From ZC4RG20 sp963782445 (GTDB lineage Bacteria > Pseudomonadota > Gammaproteobacteria > Steroidobacterales > Rariloculaceae): a stretch of DNA of 64,000 nt. Of this stretch, positions 45,533-54,477 are shown piece by piece. The DNA is taken from positions 3,596,001 through 3,660,000 of the forward strand of contig CAWAJM010000001.1 in the NCBI GenBank assembly GCA_963782445.1, written 5' to 3'. The notes below the pieces were generated by a model. That model saw only the letters and a program-made list of their open reading frames with translations. It was not told the DNA's origin and ran no database searches. Each line of letters begins with the position of its first letter. Position 1 is the first letter of the stretch. The translations under genes and the position numbers were made by a program.

Positions 45533-46771
45533 TCATAAAAGCACCTCGGCCGGCGAGGGGTGACTCAGAAAGCCCAGCGGGCTCGCCGTGTATCCGTACG
45601 CCCCCGACTGCAGCACGACGACGAGGTCGCCGACGTCGGCCTTGGCCATTTCCATTCTCTCCGCGAGCAGATCGAGCGGCGTGCAGAGCGGCCCGACGAC
45701 CGATACCGTCTCGCGCTCCCCGCCCCGAACCTTGTTGCCGATCAACACCGGATAGTTTTTACGCAACACCTGACCGAAGTTCCCGGATGCGGCCAAATGA
45801 TGATGCAAACCGCCGTCCGTTACGAGGAACGTATGCCCGCGCGAGACCTTTCTGTCCACGACGCGGCACACATAGATGCCGGCCTCGCCGACGAGATACC
45901 GCCCGAGCTCGAGCACGAACGCCGCCTCCGGCAGCTCGCGGCGGCCCCGCTCGAGAAGCGCGTGCAGATGCCTCCCTATCGGTACGATATCGAGCCTGGC
46001 CTCGCCGGGGAAATACGGAATACCGAACCCCCCGCCGATGTTCAGCGAGCGCACCGGGGCCGGTGCCGTGCGGGCTAGCCGGGCGGCCAGCTCGAGCGTG
46101 CGCGTCTGCGACTCCATGATCGATTCGCCGTCGAGGTTCTGCGAGCCCGCGAAGATGTGGAAGCCGACGAAGTCGAGTGGCAGCCCGGCGAGCTCCTCGA
46201 GCATCCCGGGCACCTGCTCGGCGTCCACGCCGAAGGGCTTCGGGCCGCCGGACATCTTCATGCCCGAGCTCTTGAGCTCGAAGTCCGGGTTCACGCGCAC
46301 GGCGACGCGGGGCCGCCGGCCGCGCTCGGCGGCGAGCGCGACCAGGGCCCGCATCTCGTTAGGCGATTCGAGGTTGACCGTGATGCCGGCCTCGAGCGCG
46401 CTCTCGAGCTCGGGCCGCGACTTGCCGGGGCCGGCGAAGCTGATCTCGGCGGGGTCCGCGCCGGCCTCGAGCGCGACTTCGAGCTCGCCGGCCGAGGCGA
46501 CGTCGAATCCGTCCACGAGCCCCGCCAGATGCGCGACCACGGCCGGCATCGGATTGGCCTTGACGGCGTAATGCAGTTGCAGCGCGGCCGGCAGGTGCTC
46601 GCGCAGGCGCGCGACGCGCGCGGCGATGGCGCCGCGGTCGTAGGCATAGAACGGCGTGCGGCCGACCTCGGCCGCGATCTCGGTGAGCCGCCTGCCGGCG
46701 AACACGAGGCAGTCGCCTTCCACCTCGAGCCCGTCGAGGCGCTCGTGGCGCTTGCGCGCGCGCTCGGTCAT
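45533..46771 (-). CDS. Exosortase A-associated PLP-dependent decarboxylase
   Basis: ATG at 46771 overlaps the ligase stop by four bases; 412 residues. 'LHYAVKANP' carries the pyridoxal-phosphate Lys (near 68), 'VGFHIFAGSQN' and 'LNIGGGFGIPY' are fold-III decarboxylase motifs as in diaminopimelate or ornithine decarboxylases, and 'SGAYGYTASPLGFLSHP' gives the second-half signature. It pairs with the AMP ligase and ACP in XrtA loci. A reading is that it decarboxylates an amino acid that is then carried by the ACP; the substrate is not shown. Confidence 0.92.
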   Translation of the reverse strand: MTERARKRHERLDGLEVEGDCLVFAGRRLTEIAAEVGRTPFYAYDRGAIAARVARLREHLPAALQLHYAVKANPMPAVVAHLAGLVDGFDVASAGELEVALEAGADPAEISFAGPGKSRPELESALEAGITVNLESPNEMRALVALAAERGRRPRVAVRVNPDFELKSSGMKMSGGPKPFGVDAEQVPGMLEELAGLPLDFVGFHIFAGSQNLDGESIMESQTRTLELAARLARTAPAPVRSLNIGGGFGIPYFPGEARLDIVPIGRHLHALLERGRRELPEAAFVLELGRYLVGEAGIYVCRVVDRKVSRGHTFLVTDGGLHHHLAASGNFGQVLRKNYPVLIGNKVRGGERETVSVVGPLCTPLDLLAERMEMAKADVGDLVVVLQSGAYGYTASPLGFLSHPSPAEVLL

Positions 46772-48360
46772 CGCGCCGCCGCTCCGGGCCGGCCCTCGGG
46801 CTCGCCGAAGCACGCGGCGGACTCGGCCGCGAGCGTCGGCCGGTCGATCTTGCCGTTCGCGTTGCGCGGCAGGCTCTCGCGCCACTCGACGTGCGCGGGA
46901 ACCATGTAGCCCGGCAGTGCCTCGCGGCAGGCGTCGAGCAGCGCCTGCGTCGGCTCGGCACCGGCCTCGAGGGGCACGGCGACGACCGCGATGGCCTTGC
47001 CGAGGACGGGATGCGGCACACCGACGGCCACGGCCTCGGCCGCGAGCCCCGTGCCGTAGACGACCTCCTCGATTTCCGTCGGGCTCACGCGGTAGCCCGA
47101 GGTCTTGATCATCTCGTCGCGGCGCCCGACGAAGTAGAGATAGCCCTGCTCGTCGCGCACGACCGTGTCGCCGGACCACACGGCCATCTCCGGGATCGGC
47201 AGCTCCGCGTCGGCCGCACGCAGCGGCTTGAACCGCTCGGCCGTGCGCTCTGCGTCCTTCCAGTAGCCGAGGCTCACGAGCGCGCCGCGGTGAACGAGCT
47301 CGCCGGGCTCGCCCGCATCGCACTCGCTGCCGTCCGGCCGCAGCACGAGCACGTCGGCATTGGGAATCGCCTTGCCGATCGAGGTCGGCCGCGCGTCCAC
47401 CTCGCTCGGCGGCAGATAGGTCGAGCGAAACGCCTCCGTGAGCCCGTACATGAGGTAGACGGCCGTCTCGGGCAGCCGCCCGCGCAGCTTGGCGAGCACG
47501 CTCTGCGGCATCGCGCCGCCGGAGTTCGTGATGTAGCGCAGGCCGACCGCGGGCCAGTCGAGCTCCGCGAGCTGTATCCACAGCGGCGGCACGGCCGCAA
47601 GGCCGGTCACGGCATAGCGCTCGACGGCGCGAACGATGTCGCGCGGCAGCAGATAGTCCATGAGCACGACGCTCGCGCCGCGATAGAACGCCGTCGAGAG
47701 CTGGCTGAACCCGTAGTCGAAGCTGAACGGCAGGACGGCGAGCAGCCGGTCGCTCTCGCGGTTCTCGAGGTAGGTCGCGACGCTGACGGCGCCGGCGACC
47801 ATGTTCCGATGCGAGAGCACGACGCCCTTGGGCCGGCCCGTGCTGCCCGAGGTGTAGAGGATGGAGACGACGTCGCTGTCGATGACGCGGTGGCCGGCGC
47901 CGGGCTCGGCGTCGAGCAGCGCGGGCCAGGAGAGGCCGTGGAGACCGCCGGGCAGCGGGCCGGCAGGCTCGTCCACGAGCACGACGTGGCGCAGCTCCGG
48001 GCAGTCGCCGAGCTGCGGCCCCAGCGCCTCGGCCCGCGCCGCGCTCGTGACGAGCACGCGCGCGCCCGAGTCGCGCAGGATGTGCCCGACCTGCGGCGCC
48101 TTGAGCACGGGGTTCACGGGCACGAAGACAGCGCCGGCGGCGCTCGCGCCGAACATGGCGACGACCGTCTCGACCTGCTTCGGCAAATAGACCGCGACGC
48201 GGTCGCGGCGCCCGATGCCGAGCCGGACGAGCCCCGACGCGGCCCGCGCGACCGCGTCGGCGAGCTCCGCATAGCTCGTGGCCGTCTCGCCCTTGTGCAG
48301 CGCGGTGCGCTCCGGACCGGCGAATGCGGACTCGGCCACGAGCTCGTGCAGCAGCTTCAT
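46768..48360 (-). CDS. Exosortase A-associated acyl-CoA ligase (AMP-forming)
   Basis: The 530-residue adenylate-forming enzyme has 'SILYTSGSTGRPKGVVLSH' (P-loop-like A3), 'YLMYGLTEAFRST' (A5), 'SGDTVVRDEQGYLYFVGRRDEMI' (A7-A8) and 'NANGKIDR' with the A10 Lys. It is upstream of and translationally coupled to the PLP decarboxylase. The likely job is to activate a carboxylic or amino acid and load it on the ACP at 27.6 kb, which is far away but in the same set. The substrate pocket is not assigned. Confidence 0.92.
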   Translation of the reverse strand: MKLLHELVAESAFAGPERTALHKGETATSYAELADAVARAASGLVRLGIGRRDRVAVYLPKQVETVVAMFGASAAGAVFVPVNPVLKAPQVGHILRDSGARVLVTSAARAEALGPQLGDCPELRHVVLVDEPAGPLPGGLHGLSWPALLDAEPGAGHRVIDSDVVSILYTSGSTGRPKGVVLSHRNMVAGAVSVATYLENRESDRLLAVLPFSFDYGFSQLSTAFYRGASVVLMDYLLPRDIVRAVERYAVTGLAAVPPLWIQLAELDWPAVGLRYITNSGGAMPQSVLAKLRGRLPETAVYLMYGLTEAFRSTYLPPSEVDARPTSIGKAIPNADVLVLRPDGSECDAGEPGELVHRGALVSLGYWKDAERTAERFKPLRAADAELPIPEMAVWSGDTVVRDEQGYLYFVGRRDEMIKTSGYRVSPTEIEEVVYGTGLAAEAVAVGVPHPVLGKAIAVVAVPLEAGAEPTQALLDACREALPGYMVPAHVEWRESLPRNANGKIDRPTLAAESAACFGEPEGRPGAAAR

Positions 48361-48410
48361 CGGCGCGTCCCCGCCGCCACGGCGACGCGCGAAAACTTCG
48401 ACTCCGGCAT

Positions 48411-50777
48411 CTATTTCAACTCTTCGAGCAAGCGCTGGGCGTCTGCGCGCTCCGGAAAATCCACCATGCCGGCCAGTAGCCGGCGCAGCTCGCGCACCGC
48501 CTCGGCTTTATTTCCCGTCTTGGCCAGTGCAGCGGCCCAGTGGTAGTGGATCTCGGCATTCTGGGGCTGCGCGGCATGACTTTTCGCGAGCAAAGGCAGC
48601 GCCTCGGCCGCGTCGCCATTCTGGAACTCGAGCCATCCGAGCGTATCGGCGATGGCCGGATTATCCGGCGCCGCCTCGTGAGCGCGCTTCGCAAACTCGA
48701 GCGCGCGGTCGTCGCCCCTCTGACTGTAGAGCCAGGCGAGGTTGTTCAGCGCCACGGGCTGCTTCGGATCGGCGTCGACGACGGCCTCGTAGCGCTTGAT
48801 TGCGCCGTCTTCGTCGCCCCGCTGCATCGCGAGGCCCCCGAGTGCGAAGTTCACGCCGGCATCGCGCGGATGGGCCGCAATCCAAGTCAGCAGCGGCGAT
48901 TCGGGATCCGGCCGCTTGGCGCGGACGGCCGCTGCGTAGGCTTGCATCGCCGTCTGTGTGCTCGGCGCCACCGCGAACAGTTGCGCGAAGCGATCGGCCG
49001 CGTCGTCCGCATGGCCTTGGCCGAGCGCCAGCTCCCCTTCGAGCCGCAGGCGTGCCGGCGACTCGGGCATCTTCTCGATCCAGCGGTTCGCCTCCGCGAA
49101 GTCGCGCTTGCCCAAGGCGATCTCCGCCAGCCCCGCCAACGCGCCCGCCTGAGTCGGCTCCGCGGCCAGCACGCGCTGATAGTCCGCAACTGCCCGATCC
49201 GTCTTGCCGTCGAGCAGCTCGACGCGGGACAGATTGAGCAACGCGGGCACGAACTTGGGATCGATGGCGAGCGCCGCCGAGTAATAGCGCCTCGCGGCCG
49301 CGAGGTCTTTACGCATCACCGCGACCGCGCCGCGCAGATTCAGCGGCCACGCCGCCTTCGGCTGTTGGCTCACGAGCCGCTCGATCGTCCCATCCGCGGC
49401 CTTCAAATCCCCTTGCCGGATCTGCGTCAGCGCAAGCGCATAGCTTGCCGTCCAGGCCCCCTTGCCGTCCCCGCTCGCCGCGGCCTGCAGCATCTTCTGA
49501 GCGCGATCGAGCTGACCTGACGCCGCATAGACGGTAGAAACGGCGACGAGATCGTCGGGATCCTTGCCGAGGCTACGGCCGCTCTGCGCGAAAAACTCGG
49601 CGGCAATATCATTCTGGCGCGCCTCGAGGCTCGCCCGGCCGGCAAGCGCGTACAACACCGCATCGCTCTTGGCCTTCCTCGGTAGGATCGCCTTGGTCAA
49701 TAACGGCTTCGCAGCTTCGACGTCGCCCTTGCGCAGGTCGATCGCCGCAAGGCGCAGCAGCGCCCGGCGGTCGTTCGGGTCCTGGTTCAGCGCGTCTTGT
49801 AGATACATCCGCGCCTGCTCAATCTGGCCCTGCTTCGCGTTCACAGTCCCGAGCAGGCGATTGGCCGGCCCGTACTTGGGCGCCTTGGCCACCAGTAGCT
49901 CGAGCCGGCGCCGCGCGCTGTCCAGGGCGCCTTGCTCGATCTCGATTTCCGCTTTGAGCGCGATTGCGGAGGGTTGGTTCGGGTACGAAGCTAGCAAATC
50001 GTCGGCCGTCGACGCGGCCGCAGCAAGCTTGCCCTCGGCCAGGAGCGTCTCGACCAATTGGGACTGGGCGGAGAAGTACTGGGCGTCTTTCTTCTTCTCA
50101 CCTTCGACGATCTGGCGGAAGGTCGCTTCGGCATCCGCCAACTGGCCCGACAGGAACTCGAGCCGCCCCCGCAACACCAAAGCGGCCGGGAAGTCGGGAT
50201 GTGCCTTTAGCACTTCGACTACGAGCTTCTCGCCCTCCTTGGCGTTCCCCTGCTCGAACATCAATGCGGCCAGGTCCGAGACCACAGCCGGGGCACCCGG
50301 CGCGAGCTCGAGCGCCGTCCGGTAGGCGGCTTCGGCCTCCTTCGGCTGCTTCAGGGCGCGATGGGCCGCGCCGGCGATCCGCAGCACGGTAACTTCGTCG
50401 TCGCCGTCGAGCTTCGGGCCTTTGTCGATCTGCGTGAGCACATCGGAGAAATTGCCTTGCGCCGCGAGCGCCTGCAGCAGCGGTATTTGGACGGAAGCGG
50501 GATCGACGCCAAGCTCGACGGCGCGCCGCAGGTCCGCCTCGGCGCCGACTGGGTCCCCGAGCGCGAGCGAAGTTCGACCGAGAAGGCTCCGCGCAGTCGC
50601 ATCGTCGGGCTGCGCCTGCAGCAGATTCTTGAGGTAGATCGAGGCCGTGCGCGGCTTTCCCGCGGCCAGCGCTTGCCGGGCCTGCGACATGAGCTGCTCA
50701 GGCGAATGACGACCGCAGGCGGCGGCCAGCACGAGACCTGCCAGCGCCAGCGCCCGTAGTACATGCTTCGCTCTCAT
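48411..50777 (-). CDS. prsT: PEP-CTERM system TPR-repeat lipoprotein PrsT
   Basis: The 788-residue protein starts MRAKHVLRALALAGLVL with lipobox AAAC (Cys about 21), and GGGGGAGCG lies before the ATG at 50777. TPR units fill the whole protein, about 20 helical pairs ('FPAALVLRGRLEFLSGQLADA', 'PVALNNLAWLYSQRGDD'). It matches the PrsT family of XrtA/PEP-CTERM loci, thought to be a periplasmic scaffold for export. It lies eight bases after PrsK. In most loci PrsR comes between the two; here it does not. Confidence 0.92.
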   Translation of the reverse strand: MRAKHVLRALALAGLVLAAACGRHSPEQLMSQARQALAAGKPRTASIYLKNLLQAQPDDATARSLLGRTSLALGDPVGAEADLRRAVELGVDPASVQIPLLQALAAQGNFSDVLTQIDKGPKLDGDDEVTVLRIAGAAHRALKQPKEAEAAYRTALELAPGAPAVVSDLAALMFEQGNAKEGEKLVVEVLKAHPDFPAALVLRGRLEFLSGQLADAEATFRQIVEGEKKKDAQYFSAQSQLVETLLAEGKLAAAASTADDLLASYPNQPSAIALKAEIEIEQGALDSARRRLELLVAKAPKYGPANRLLGTVNAKQGQIEQARMYLQDALNQDPNDRRALLRLAAIDLRKGDVEAAKPLLTKAILPRKAKSDAVLYALAGRASLEARQNDIAAEFFAQSGRSLGKDPDDLVAVSTVYAASGQLDRAQKMLQAAASGDGKGAWTASYALALTQIRQGDLKAADGTIERLVSQQPKAAWPLNLRGAVAVMRKDLAAARRYYSAALAIDPKFVPALLNLSRVELLDGKTDRAVADYQRVLAAEPTQAGALAGLAEIALGKRDFAEANRWIEKMPESPARLRLEGELALGQGHADDAADRFAQLFAVAPSTQTAMQAYAAAVRAKRPDPESPLLTWIAAHPRDAGVNFALGGLAMQRGDEDGAIKRYEAVVDADPKQPVALNNLAWLYSQRGDDRALEFAKRAHEAAPDNPAIADTLGWLEFQNGDAAEALPLLAKSHAAQPQNAEIHYHWAAALAKTGNKAEAVRELRRLLAGMVDFPERADAQRLLEELK

Positions 50778-50785
50778 CGCTCCCC

Positions 50786-52855
50786 CTAGGCCGCCGACTC
50801 CGCGAGCTCGGAAGCGGGCAAGGACATGCGCAGGGTCGTGCCCATTCCAACGTCGCTATAGACTTCTACGTCCCCCCCGGCGGAACGCAGCGTCTCGCGA
50901 ATTTGATATGCGCCGATCCCCATTCCCTTGGCTCCCTTCGTACTGTGAAACGGCTTGAACAGTCGGTTGCGGACGAAATCGGGGTCCATCCCGGAACCCG
51001 TATCTTGTACATCGATCCGCACCTTGCCGGCTTCGCGGCTCAGGCGCAGCTCGATTCGCCCGTCCGCGGGTGTCGCATCCTGGGCATTGCGGATCGCGTG
51101 GGTCAGGGCCATCGCGAGCCGGTGCCTGTCCATGGCGACGCGCACATCCTGGGGCGCAATGGCCAATATCGGCTTGGGCTCTCGGTCCGAGCAGGCCGCA
51201 CAAACGTCCCGGAGGACGTTGTCGACCCGAACGAGGGAAGTTTGGTCGTGACGGCTGGCACTTTGCAACCGTTCGAGCACATTTTTCATGCGCTGAACGC
51301 TGGCCTCGATCGTGCGAATTGCGTCGTCGATGAATTCCGGCCGGTGCTTGAAGCGCTGGGCATTACCGACGACGAGCTCCTGTTGCGCAATGAGGTTCTT
51401 GAGATCGTGCATGAGAAAGGCCGTGAAACGGCTGAAGGCCTCGAACTGACGGGTTTCCGAGAGCTGTTCCTGCGCGCGTTCCTGCTCCAAAAAAATCGCG
51501 ACCTGCTGGCCTGCGGTCTTGAGCAGGTCGTGGTCTTCGTAACTCAATGCGCCGAGTCCGACGGGCCGCTCGAGACGCACGATTCCGGCCAGGCTGCCCT
51601 CGCGCACGAGAGGCACGTAAATGGCGGGGGACGAGATACGCCGGGTATCCGCGGCAAAGGCGTTGGAGTATTTCTCCGCGTCCTTCGCATACTCCTGCGT
51701 GTCGACGACCCACCGGGTCGCGTCGAGAAACATTACGAGGGGCTCGTCCCGGCTCAAGACCTCGGCCTTCGCTTCGCTGCGCCACGCCCCGTACGGTTCG
51801 TACGCGCGCCCCTCGGGATCGGCCAGCCATAGGTCTCCGCGCGGGCTCCCGATGATCGCCGCGAGCGCCTGGACGCTGCGCTCGGGAAGCGCCGCATCGC
51901 TGGGCCCCGCCAGCGTATGAATGAGCCGGAGCCACTCCTCTCGATAGTCGTAGCGGTTGCGATAGAAGTGCTTGGCAATGAAGACCTTGAACCGGCGCCT
52001 CACCGAGACGGAAAACAGCGTATAGAAAAGAACGCCGCCCGCGGCGACGAGAAACAGCCCCTGCAGCACGGGCCCCCACGAGGCGCCGCTCGCCGCGATG
52101 AGAAAACCGCCGACCGCCATGGCCAGCAAGTACAGGCCCGCGGCGACGAGCGTCGTCGTGTAGAACACGACGTGGCGCGAGACGAACACGCCGCGGCCCC
52201 AGTCCGGCTGCCGCTTGACGGCGAGCAGGAGCAAGGGTGCGGCGGCAGCGTCGGCGGCGCCGCGCAACAGCCACAACGTGCGGTTGACCTCGAGAAAGAG
52301 CAGCGACTGCGAAAACACAAACACGTCGATTGCGAAAATGAGGCCGATGCCCACACACAGCGGCACCAACACGCCTCTTTGATCGAAGACAGCATTCCGG
52401 AACAACTGCTCGAGCCCGAGCAAACCCACGAGCGGCAGCGCCAGCAGAGCGAGCGGCAGCGCCTGGCCGACGACGATGACGGTGTCGTGCCGCCGGGTGA
52501 GCGCCGCAAGCAGAACGATCGCGGCAAGGACGCCGGCCGCGACGGCGAGCAGGTTGCCGAGGCGCGCGGCTGCCGGAACGCCCGTGCGGGACCGCAGCAG
52601 CATCGCGATGAAGCCCGTCCAGACCGCGGTGCGAACAGCGTCGGCCGCGACCATCCAAGCGCGGAAGTCACCAAGCGCGAAGAGCGCGACGGCCAGCGCC
52701 AGTGCCCATGCGGCCGACACGGCCACGGCCGCGACGAATCCCACCGCCGCGCGCGTGCCGGGCTGGGACGGCAGCACCAGGACGAGCACCGCCAGATAGG
52801 CCACGGCCGCCGCGACATAGCTCGCGACGCCGAAGCTCAGGGACACGGCCGTCAT
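50786..52855 (-). CDS. prsK: PEP-CTERM system sensor histidine kinase PrsK
   Basis: The 689-residue protein has about nine N-terminal helices (1-300), a GAF-like region (about 330-460), the phospho-acceptor 'FLMHDLKNLIAQQ' and a HATPase_c domain with 'NAQDATPADGRIELRL' (N box), 'DTGSGMDPDFVRNRLF' and 'KGMGIGAYQIRE'. This order is that of PrsK, which with PrsR controls sigma-54 promoters of PEP-CTERM genes. The gene is 19 bases after the priming glycosyltransferase. No response regulator is adjacent, so its partner must be encoded elsewhere or has been lost. Confidence 0.93.
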   Translation of the reverse strand: MTAVSLSFGVASYVAAAVAYLAVLVLVLPSQPGTRAAVGFVAAVAVSAAWALALAVALFALGDFRAWMVAADAVRTAVWTGFIAMLLRSRTGVPAAARLGNLLAVAAGVLAAIVLLAALTRRHDTVIVVGQALPLALLALPLVGLLGLEQLFRNAVFDQRGVLVPLCVGIGLIFAIDVFVFSQSLLFLEVNRTLWLLRGAADAAAAPLLLLAVKRQPDWGRGVFVSRHVVFYTTTLVAAGLYLLAMAVGGFLIAASGASWGPVLQGLFLVAAGGVLFYTLFSVSVRRRFKVFIAKHFYRNRYDYREEWLRLIHTLAGPSDAALPERSVQALAAIIGSPRGDLWLADPEGRAYEPYGAWRSEAKAEVLSRDEPLVMFLDATRWVVDTQEYAKDAEKYSNAFAADTRRISSPAIYVPLVREGSLAGIVRLERPVGLGALSYEDHDLLKTAGQQVAIFLEQERAQEQLSETRQFEAFSRFTAFLMHDLKNLIAQQELVVGNAQRFKHRPEFIDDAIRTIEASVQRMKNVLERLQSASRHDQTSLVRVDNVLRDVCAACSDREPKPILAIAPQDVRVAMDRHRLAMALTHAIRNAQDATPADGRIELRLSREAGKVRIDVQDTGSGMDPDFVRNRLFKPFHSTKGAKGMGIGAYQIRETLRSAGGDVEVYSDVGMGTTLRMSLPASELAESAA

Positions 52856-52874
52856 GCGCCGTCCTCGCGCCGAC

Positions 52875-54263
52875 TCAGCGAGACCCCTTCTGCCACAAAA
52901 CGACCTCGGCGGTCTGCAATAGGATCATGAGATTGAACACCAGGCTACGGTTCTTCACGTAGTACATGTCGAACTCGAGCTTGGCCTTTGCGTCGTCGTC
53001 GGAAGCGCCATAGGGATAACAAAGCTGCGCCCAGCCCGTGAGCCCCGGCTTCACGCAATGACGCTCGTGATAGTACGGGATCCGGCATGCAAGCTGCTCG
53101 ACAAACTCGGGCCGCTCGGGTCTCGGGCCCACGAAGCTCATGTCGCCCTTGAACACGTTGATGAGCTGCGGGAGCTCGTCGAGCCTGAATTTGCGCAGGT
53201 ATTTGCCGACGCGCGTCACGCGGTCGTCTTGCCGCGAAGCCCACTGAGGACGCCCTGCCGACTCGGCATCCTTGCGCATGCTTCGGAACTTGTAGAGGAC
53301 GAACGGCTTGCCGTCGATTCCCACGCGGCGCTGGCGAAACAGCACCGGCCAGCCGTCGTCGATCAGGACGGCGAGTGCGACGAGCAGCCCAACAGGCAAC
53401 GCCAGCAGCGAAAACAGCGTTGCCGCCAGGAGATCGAGCGCTCTAAAGCTCGCATGGTTGTCGCCCGTGCGATTGAAGCCCTGCGAGAAGATCAGCCACG
53501 CAGGATTCACCATGTCCACCTTCACGCGCCCCGTCTCGCGCTCGAGGAACTCGAGTAAATCGACGACCCGAATACCGGCGAGCTTGCAGGCGAGCAACTC
53601 GGCGACCGGAAAGCTTTGCCGACGATCGTCCACGGCGACGACGATCTCGTTGATGGCGTGCTCGCGCACGTAGTCGCGCAGCGGGCACGACTCGGTAACG
53701 AGCACTCGGGGGTCGTCCATGACATACGTATCGCCGAGCGCGGGCACGAACGCCATGATCCGGAAACCCCGCTGATCGCTGCGCCGCCGCAGTTCGAGGA
53801 TCCGCGACGCTCGCTTCCCCGCCCCGTAGACGAGCACGCGACGTCGGAAGACCTCGCCGTCCAGGTGACGCGCGAACACGGCACGGCCGATGCCGAGCAG
53901 CACGGCCGACGAGCCGAGCGCAAGAAGCCAGACGAGCCGCGAATGAACAAATTGAAAGAGAAAATTCAGCAGTGCGATGGCAACGGCACCGAACCCGACG
54001 CCCACAAGCATACGCGCGAGAACACCCTCGATCCGATAGCGCTGCTGCACGCTGTACAGGCCGGTCGCGGCGATGCCGGCGTTGATGGCAGCCGCAAATA
54101 CGGCGGCCCGCCAGAACAACCCGAAGGCGCCGTGGACCGCCGTCGCGAACCCGCCCACCTCGGACACGACGTAGCCGAGGTATAGACTCGAGAACGCGAG
54201 GGCGAAGTCGACCGCGACGATCAACAGCACCTGCGGCGCGATGTAGTGGTCCAGGACTTTCAA
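52875..54263 (-). CDS. XrtA/PEP-CTERM system priming glycosyltransferase (TIGR03013-like)
   Basis: The 462-residue protein has a TTG start at 54263. Four or five N-terminal helices precede a CoA-binding-like/Rossmann region ('RVLVYGAGKRASRIL'), then a single helix (about 275-300), then the bacterial sugar transferase domain with 'FRSMRKDAES', 'RLDELPQLINVFKGDMSFVG' and 'KPGLTGWAQ'. Such enzymes load the first sugar phosphate on undecaprenyl phosphate. It heads the core operon, with PrsK and PrsT following. The exact sugar is unknown. Confidence 0.92.
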   Translation of the reverse strand: MKVLDHYIAPQVLLIVAVDFALAFSSLYLGYVVSEVGGFATAVHGAFGLFWRAAVFAAAINAGIAATGLYSVQQRYRIEGVLARMLVGVGFGAVAIALLNFLFQFVHSRLVWLLALGSSAVLLGIGRAVFARHLDGEVFRRRVLVYGAGKRASRILELRRRSDQRGFRIMAFVPALGDTYVMDDPRVLVTESCPLRDYVREHAINEIVVAVDDRRQSFPVAELLACKLAGIRVVDLLEFLERETGRVKVDMVNPAWLIFSQGFNRTGDNHASFRALDLLAATLFSLLALPVGLLVALAVLIDDGWPVLFRQRRVGIDGKPFVLYKFRSMRKDAESAGRPQWASRQDDRVTRVGKYLRKFRLDELPQLINVFKGDMSFVGPRPERPEFVEQLACRIPYYHERHCVKPGLTGWAQLCYPYGASDDDAKAKLEFDMYYVKNRSLVFNLMILLQTAEVVLWQKGSR

Positions 54264-54295
54264 GCTGGAGAGAACCCCCCGGTTTCAAGCTTCGA

Positions 54296-54301
54296 ATATT
54301 A
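54296..54301 (-). promoter_or_regulatory. Candidate -10 box of the core operon
   Basis: On the minus strand TAATAT sits 33 bases before the TTG start of the priming glycosyltransferase, a good -10. No matching -35 is obvious at 17 bases. Just upstream is TGTCACAACAA, possibly a regulator site. A plain sigma-70 promoter is inferred. Confidence 0.3.
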
Positions 54302-54404
54302 CCGGCTGTTGGGGCAAATTGTTGTGACAGCGATCAGAGATGGGACATAAAACAGGCCCCGAGCGGCCCGTCTTTGGGCTCCGATCCGGCGGTCCATCCA
54401 GCAA

Positions 54405-54436
54405 CGGCGGTCCCCGGCCCTGCCCCGGGGCCGCCG
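54405..54436 (-). terminator. Strong GC hairpin after UDP-glucose dehydrogenase
   Basis: CGGCGG-T-CCCCGG pairs with CCGGGG-CCGCCG around a short loop, two six-base stems with one bulge. It lies about 40-70 bases after the Ugd stop (minus strand). No U-run follows, so it may be a hairpin without intrinsic termination. Confidence 0.35.
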
Positions 54437-54477
54437 ACAATGCCCGGCGCGGGCTCCCGTGCCGCTCCCGAATCGGC

